DNA of 64,000 nucleotides, from contig NZ_VMBP01000002.1 of the NCBI RefSeq assembly GCF_007559435.1, positions 434,001-498,000 of the forward strand, read 5' to 3'. Within the stretch, counting starts at the first letter, position 1; each line of letters opens with the position of its first letter. Below the pieces are notes generated by a model. The model did no database searches. It was not told the DNA's origin and worked only from the letters and a program-made list of their open reading frames with translations. A program made the position numbers and the translations under genes. Shown here piece by piece: positions 60,070-64,000 of the stretch. This stretch comes from Ancylobacter moscoviensis (GTDB lineage Bacteria; Pseudomonadota; Alphaproteobacteria; Rhizobiales; Xanthobacteraceae).

Positions 60070-60183
60070 GGAAGGGGCGTCCGCAGGAGAGAGCGCTCTT
60101 AAGCCACTGAATAAAGACGGAATAACGACCGTTGCGGCCGCAGGACGCCTAATCCGGTATGCAGCAGGCGGGAAGACGGAGAC

Positions 60184-61371
60184 CTAGCATTCCTCGCAGG
60201 CGCCGCCCGTCGCCTCGACGAGGCCGCCGGCCCGCCGCTCGAGCGACTGCGAGACGACGCAGAGGCCCAGCGCGCCCACGGCCAGCGCCGCGCCGACCCA
60301 GGGCAGCTCGGCATAGCCGATACCGACGGTGATCGCCGCGCCTCCGATCCAGGCGCCCGCCGCGTTGCCGAGGTTGAAGGCGCCCTGGTTGAGCGTCGAA
60401 GCGAGGTTGGGCGCGCCCACGGCGGCATCCACCACGCGCATCTGGATCGGCGGCACGACGGCGAAGACCAGGATGCCCCAGATGAAGACGGTGGCGACGG
60501 CCGCCGCCGCGAACGGGCTGAGGAAGACGAAGGCCACCAGCACGACGGTGAGGCCGACGAAGCTCGCCATGAGCGAGGGCATCAGCCGCCAGTCGGCCAG
60601 CCGGCCGCCTAGCAGGTTGCCGATGGTGATGCCGACGCCGAACAGCAGCAGCACATAGGTGACGGTGTGCGGCGTGAAGCCGGTCACGTCGCGCAGCAGC
60701 GGCGCGATGTAGGTGAAGACCGAGAACAGGCTCGCCGAGGCGAGCACGCTCATCATCATGGTGAGCAGCACCTGCGGGCGCTTCAGCACCGCGAATTCGC
60801 GGATGATGTTGCCGGCCGCATGCGGGATGTCACGCGGCACCCAGATCGCGATGGCGCTCACCGCGAGGATGCCGATCAGCACCACCGCCCAGAAGGTCGA
60901 GCGCCAGCCCAGCGCCTGGCCGAGCGCGGTTCCGAGCGGCACGCCCAGCACATTGGCGAGGGTCAGCCCGGCGAACATTAGCGCGATGGCGCTGGCGCGC
61001 TGGTTCGGCGGCACGAGATTGGCCGCCACCACGGCGCCGATGCCGAAGAAGGCGCCATGGCAGAAGGCGGTGACGACGCGCGCGCCCATCAAGAACCAGT
61101 AGTCCGGGGCGACGGCGCAGAGGAAATTGCCGACCACGAACATGCTCGACAGGCCGATCAGCGTCGCCTTGCGGGGCAGGGAGTTGGTGATGATGGCGAC
61201 GATGGGCGCACCGATGACCACCCCGAGCGCGTAGCCGGTGACCAGCAGGCCGGCGGCGGGAATCGTGACGGAGAGATCGGCGGCGACCTCCGGCAGGAGG
61301 CCCATGATCACGAACTCGGTGGTGCCAATGCCGAAGGAGGCCATGGCAAGGGCCAACAGCGGAAGCTGCAT
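60184..61371 (-). CDS. MFS transporter, AraJ-like
   Basis: A 395-residue 12-TM protein starting MQLPLLALAMASFGIGTTEF, with IMGLLPEVAADL, FCHGAFFGIGAVVA and GTALGQALGWRSTFW. The GTTEFVIMGLLP segment is typical of AraJ/YdhP/NepI sugar or nucleoside efflux proteins. It has a Cys-Glu-Glu-Cys C-terminus. ATG 61371 is chosen over a start 23 codons earlier. An inverted repeat upstream at 61459 may regulate it. Confidence 0.88.
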   Translation of the reverse strand: MQLPLLALAMASFGIGTTEFVIMGLLPEVAADLSVTIPAAGLLVTGYALGVVIGAPIVAIITNSLPRKATLIGLSSMFVVGNFLCAVAPDYWFLMGARVVTAFCHGAFFGIGAVVAANLVPPNQRASAIALMFAGLTLANVLGVPLGTALGQALGWRSTFWAVVLIGILAVSAIAIWVPRDIPHAAGNIIREFAVLKRPQVLLTMMMSVLASASLFSVFTYIAPLLRDVTGFTPHTVTYVLLLFGVGITIGNLLGGRLADWRLMPSLMASFVGLTVVLVAFVFLSPFAAAAVATVFIWGILVFAVVPPIQMRVVDAAVGAPNLASTLNQGAFNLGNAAGAWIGGAAITVGIGYAELPWVGAALAVGALGLCVVSQSLERRAGGLVEATGGACEEC

Positions 61372-61458
61372 CGGTGGACTCGTGTTTTCGAAGAGGCTCT
61401 GGAGCGACTCGGGACACTGCTGATTAGCAGCTGGAATCACTACAGCATATGCACGTTA

Positions 61459-61476
61459 TGTTGCGTTGCAGCAACA
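61459..61476. promoter_or_regulatory. Inverted repeat TGTTGC-N6-GCAACA upstream of MFS gene
   Basis: A perfect 6-bp inverted repeat with centre GTTGCA, 88 bases upstream of the MFS start and 43 bases after the moaA 3' end. It is a plausible regulator-binding site. Part of the motif resembles the one at 23573 but with different spacing. Confidence 0.4.
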
Positions 61477-61519
61477 CGAGCAGGCGCTGGCCAGCCATGC
61501 GTCCCGAAAGGGGGATCGA

Positions 61520-62566
61520 TCAGCCGCCGGTGACGCTCATATGGCGGCGGAGGGCGGGCGCGCGGCCCGGACGGTCGATGACGAAGTCATGCCCCTTCGG
61601 CTTGCGGAAAATGGCGTCGTCGAGCGCGGCATGCAGCTTCTCGTCGCTCTCGGAGGCGCGCAGGGGCGCGCGCAGGTCCGCCGCATCCTCCTGGCCCAGG
61701 CACATGTAGAGCGTACCGGTGCAGGTGACGCGCACGCGATTGCAGCCTTCGCAGAAATTATGCGTCAGCGGGGTGATGAAGCCGAGCCGGCCGCCGGTCT
61801 CGCGGATCGAGACGTAGCGGGCGGGGCCGCCGGTGCGGAACGGGATGTCCTCGAGCGTCCAATGCTGTTCGAGCCGGGAGCGGACGGTCGAGAGCGGCAG
61901 GTACTGGTCGACCCGCTCCGAGCCGGTCTCGCCCAGCGGCATGACCTCGATGAGCGAGACATCCATGCCGCGCCCGTGCGCCCATTCGATGAGCGAGGGA
62001 ATCTCGTCCTCATTCTCGCCGCGCAGGGCGACGGCGTTGAGCTTGACGTGCAGCCCGGCCGCCTGGGCGGCGTCGATGCCGGCGAGCACCTTGCCAAGAT
62101 CGCCCCAGCGGGTCAGCGCCCGGAAGCGCTGCGGGTCGAGCGTGTCGAGCGAGACGTTGATGCGCTTCACACCACAATCGGCCAGCTCGCGCGCGAAGCG
62201 GGCGAGCTGCGAGCCGTTGGTGGTCAGCGTCAGTTCCTCCAGAGCACCGGAATCGAGATGCCGGCCGAGGGAGCGGAACAGGGTCATCACGTCGCGGCGC
62301 ACCAGCGGCTCGCCGCCGGTGAGGCGCAGCTTCTTCACGCCGCGGGCGACGAAGGCCGAGCACAGCCGGTCGAGCTCTTCCAGCGTCAGCAGCTCCGGCT
62401 TCGGCAGGAAGGTCATGTGCTCCGCCATGCAGTAGACGCAGCGGAAATCACAGCGGTCGGTGACGGAGACGCGCAGATAGGTGACCGCGCGGCCGAACGT
62501 GTCGACGAGCGGCGCCCGCGGGGTTTCCCGCTGTATCCGGTCGATGACGGTTTCGTCGCTGATCAC
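61520..62566 (-). CDS. moaA: GTP 3',8-cyclase (molybdenum cofactor biosynthesis)
   Basis: A 348-residue radical-SAM enzyme with [12 protein letters not shown] (Cys39, Cys43, Cys46), [16 protein letters not shown], and a second cluster site [19 protein letters not shown]. The C-terminus is the conserved SVTGG. GTG start with GGGAG 9 bases upstream. It makes the precursor of molybdopterin, needed by the molybdenum hydroxylase at 32329-36418. Confidence 0.97.
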   Translation of the reverse strand: MISDETVIDRIQRETPRAPLVDTFGRAVTYLRVSVTDRCDFRCVYCMAEHMTFLPKPELLTLEELDRLCSAFVARGVKKLRLTGGEPLVRRDVMTLFRSLGRHLDSGALEELTLTTNGSQLARFARELADCGVKRINVSLDTLDPQRFRALTRWGDLGKVLAGIDAAQAAGLHVKLNAVALRGENEDEIPSLIEWAHGRGMDVSLIEVMPLGETGSERVDQYLPLSTVRSRLEQHWTLEDIPFRTGGPARYVSIRETGGRLGFITPLTHNFCEGCNRVRVTCTGTLYMCLGQEDAADLRAPLRASESDEKLHAALDDAIFRKPKGHDFVIDRPGRAPALRRHMSVTGG

Positions 62567-62791
62567 GTCCGCGCTCCCGAGACGCCGATGGATCCGGCGC
62601 TACCTATTCAGGATATTTCTAATGATTGGGCATCCCCATGCCAAGGCGCAGACGCCTATCGGGCGATTGCCTAAACCATTCGTGACGTGCGTTCCGACAA
62701 ATGCGCGCCGGCGGATCAGACCTCCGGCGAACGGCTTGGCGAACGTCCGCCGCATCTCTATGTGGAGTGCCGACGAGAGAAGGGGAAGACC

Positions 62792-63196
62792 GTGACCGAC
62801 GCCTCGACCCACAGCCCGAGCAATGCCTGGCCGACCGAGATCCGGATCCACAAGGACCGGCGCGCCCTCACCATCGCTTTCGACGACGGCACCAGCTTCA
62901 TCCTGCCGGCGGAGTATCTGCGGGTCGAGAGTCCCTCCGCCGAGGTGCAGGGCCATTCGCCGGCCGACCGTCAGCTCGTCGCCGGCAAGCGAGAGGTGCG
63001 GATCGATGAGGCCATTCCCGTCGGCAATTATGCCGTGCGCCTGATATTCGACGACCAGCATTCGACGGGTATCTACACGTGGGAGATCCTGCACCGGCTC
63101 GGCCGCGAGCAGGACGAGCTGTGGACGCGCTATCTGCAGGAGCTGGCGTCCAAGAATCTCTCGCGCGACGCGGCCGGCACCGTGCGCCGGCACTGA
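62792..63196 (+). CDS. DUF971 protein (gamma-butyrobetaine-hydroxylase N-terminal-like)
   Basis: A 134-residue protein with WPTEIRIHKDRRALTIAFDD, LPAEYLRVESPSAEVQGH, VGNYAVRLIFDDQHSTGIYTW, shown in part as YAVRLIFDDQHSTGIYTW, and HRLGREQDELW. DUF971 proteins are implicated in Fe-S assembly in some bacteria. The start is GTG 62792, preceded by AAGGGGAAG. Its position between moaA and a cell-wall enzyme is not informative. Confidence 0.88.
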   Translation: MTDASTHSPSNAWPTEIRIHKDRRALTIAFDDGTSFILPAEYLRVESPSAEVQGHSPADRQLVAGKREVRIDEAIPVGNYAVRLIFDDQHSTGIYTWEILHRLGREQDELWTRYLQELASKNLSRDAAGTVRRH

Positions 63197-63206
63197 CGCG
63201 AGAAGA

Positions 63207-63235
63207 CCCCGGGCGGCGCACAGGCCGCTCCGGGG
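63207..63235. terminator. Hairpin between convergent DUF971 and L,D-transpeptidase genes
   Basis: Stem CCCCGG-GCGGC pairs with GCCGC-T-CCGGGG, with one bulged T and loop GCACAG. No T-run follows on either strand. Plausible weak bidirectional terminator. Confidence 0.5.
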
Positions 63236-63250
63236 CGATATCGGGCGCGC

Positions 63251-63853
63251 TCAGTTCAGCACGACGACCTTGGTGCCGACGCGCACGCGATCATAGAGAT
63301 CGGCAACGTCGTCATTGGTCATGCGGAAGCAGCCGGAGGAGACCGCCTGACCGATGGTCTCCGGCTCGTTGGAGCCGTGGATGCGGTAGAGCGACGAGCC
63401 GAGATAGAGCGCGCGGGCGCCGAGCGGGTTGTCGATGCCGCCGGGCATGTAGCGCGGCAGGTCGGGGCGGCGCTTCAGCATCTGCGGCGGCGGGGTCCAG
63501 CCCGGCCACTCGGCCTTGCGGGTCACGGTCTTCACGCCCGACCAGCGGAAGCCGTCGCGGCCGACGCCGATGCCGTATTTCAGCGCGGTGCCGCCGCCCT
63601 GGACCAGATAGAGGCGGCGCTCACCCGTGTTCACGATAATGGTGCCCGGCGCGTATTTGCCGTTATAGGACACGACCTGCCGGCGGAGCGCCGAGTTGCC
63701 GCCCTTGACCGGTCCGTTGCCGAGATTCGACGGGCGCGCAAAGAGGTTGAAAAAGGAAGGCGCGGCATTCGTCGCGCTCTGTGCCATGGCCGGCGCCGTC
63801 GCCGCCAGGGTCACTCCGGCGAGCACCATGGCCGCCATCGTCTTCAGTCGCAT
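63251..63853 (-). CDS. L,D-transpeptidase (YkuD), secreted form
   Basis: A 200-residue YkuD protein with a cleavable signal (MVLAGVTLAATAPAMA/QS) in place of the lipobox of the copy at 17898. It has GTIIVNTGERRLYLVQ, a PPPQM segment, GGIDNPLGARALYLG and the active site HGSNEPETIGQAVSSGCFRM with Cys175. ATG 63853 has GGGG upstream. It cross-links peptidoglycan or attaches outer-membrane proteins. The remaining bases to the window end (63866-64000) show nothing recognisable. Confidence 0.9.
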   Translation of the reverse strand: MRLKTMAAMVLAGVTLAATAPAMAQSATNAAPSFFNLFARPSNLGNGPVKGGNSALRRQVVSYNGKYAPGTIIVNTGERRLYLVQGGGTALKYGIGVGRDGFRWSGVKTVTRKAEWPGWTPPPQMLKRRPDLPRYMPGGIDNPLGARALYLGSSLYRIHGSNEPETIGQAVSSGCFRMTNDDVADLYDRVRVGTKVVVLN

Positions 63854-64000
63854 CGCAAGCCCCATACGATCGATGATACGCCCCCGGCGTTTCCCGACGG
63901 GCCGCCGCGAGACCCGCCAGCACCACCACCGACACCCGCAGGCGCCTAAATATGCGCCGTATTTGACGAATGGCAGCCTGACGATGCCGTGAGTTCGCCG

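Overview
The window is high-GC, densely packed DNA of an alphaproteobacterium, most likely a member of the Hyphomicrobiales (Xanthobacteraceae-like, for example Ancylobacter or Starkeya). This placement is inferred from the gene set (UgpC/MalK-type sugar ABC operons, a SorC regulator, split bluB/cobS/cobT genes, Tat-exported TRAP binding proteins, YkuD L,D-transpeptidases) and from a rhizobial-type intergenic palindromic element at 8721-8834. I found no tRNA, rRNA, IS element, prophage or CRISPR array.

Region 1 (1-6308, + strand) is the 3' part of a catabolic operon. It holds a B12-dependent diol/glycerol dehydratase with fused large and medium subunits, the dehydratase small subunit, a MalK-type ATPase, an SDR dehydrogenase, an APH-fold small-molecule kinase and a class-III PLP enzyme of the phospho-lyase type. 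The kinase/phospho-lyase pair suggests that an amino alcohol is phosphorylated and then eliminated to an aldehyde, which is also the product class of the dehydratase.

Region 2 (6340-16770, - strand) is a ten-gene polyol uptake and catabolism operon: binding protein, SIS isomerase, two permeases, TIM-barrel isomerase, SorC regulator, ATPase, xylitol/sorbitol-type dehydrogenase, ribitol-type SDR and FGGY ketopentokinase. It converges head-on with region 1 at a hairpin. Divergent from it are an inositol-monophosphatase-family gene, then a lipoprotein L,D-transpeptidase and a DeoR regulator.

Region 3 (19565-43990) is accessory in character. It has an autotransporter whose passenger is a complete endonuclease/exonuclease/phosphatase domain, an omega-transaminase with a divergent PuuR-like regulator, LysR/RidA, an ABC exporter, an MFS pump and a peroxiredoxin/DsbA pair. 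It continues with a molybdenum hydroxylase (cytochrome c, 2Fe-2S, Moco subunits) plus an FAD monooxygenase that resembles N-heteroaromatic ring hydroxylation, and then a giant ~1940-residue autotransporter preceded by a strikingly A+T-rich stretch.

Region 4 (44143-64000) is mostly housekeeping: dusA, a TauE/SafE transporter, cobalamin lower-ligand genes (bluB-cobS / cobT), a nuclease, a UDG-family protein, a polar amino-acid ABC transporter, the Mrp Fe-S carrier, moaA and a second L,D-transpeptidase. The exception is a set of three tandem TRAP-type binding-protein paralogues with no TRAP membrane subunits nearby. The B12 genes and moaA would support the B12-dependent dehydratase and the molybdenum hydroxylase, although they are not in the same operons.
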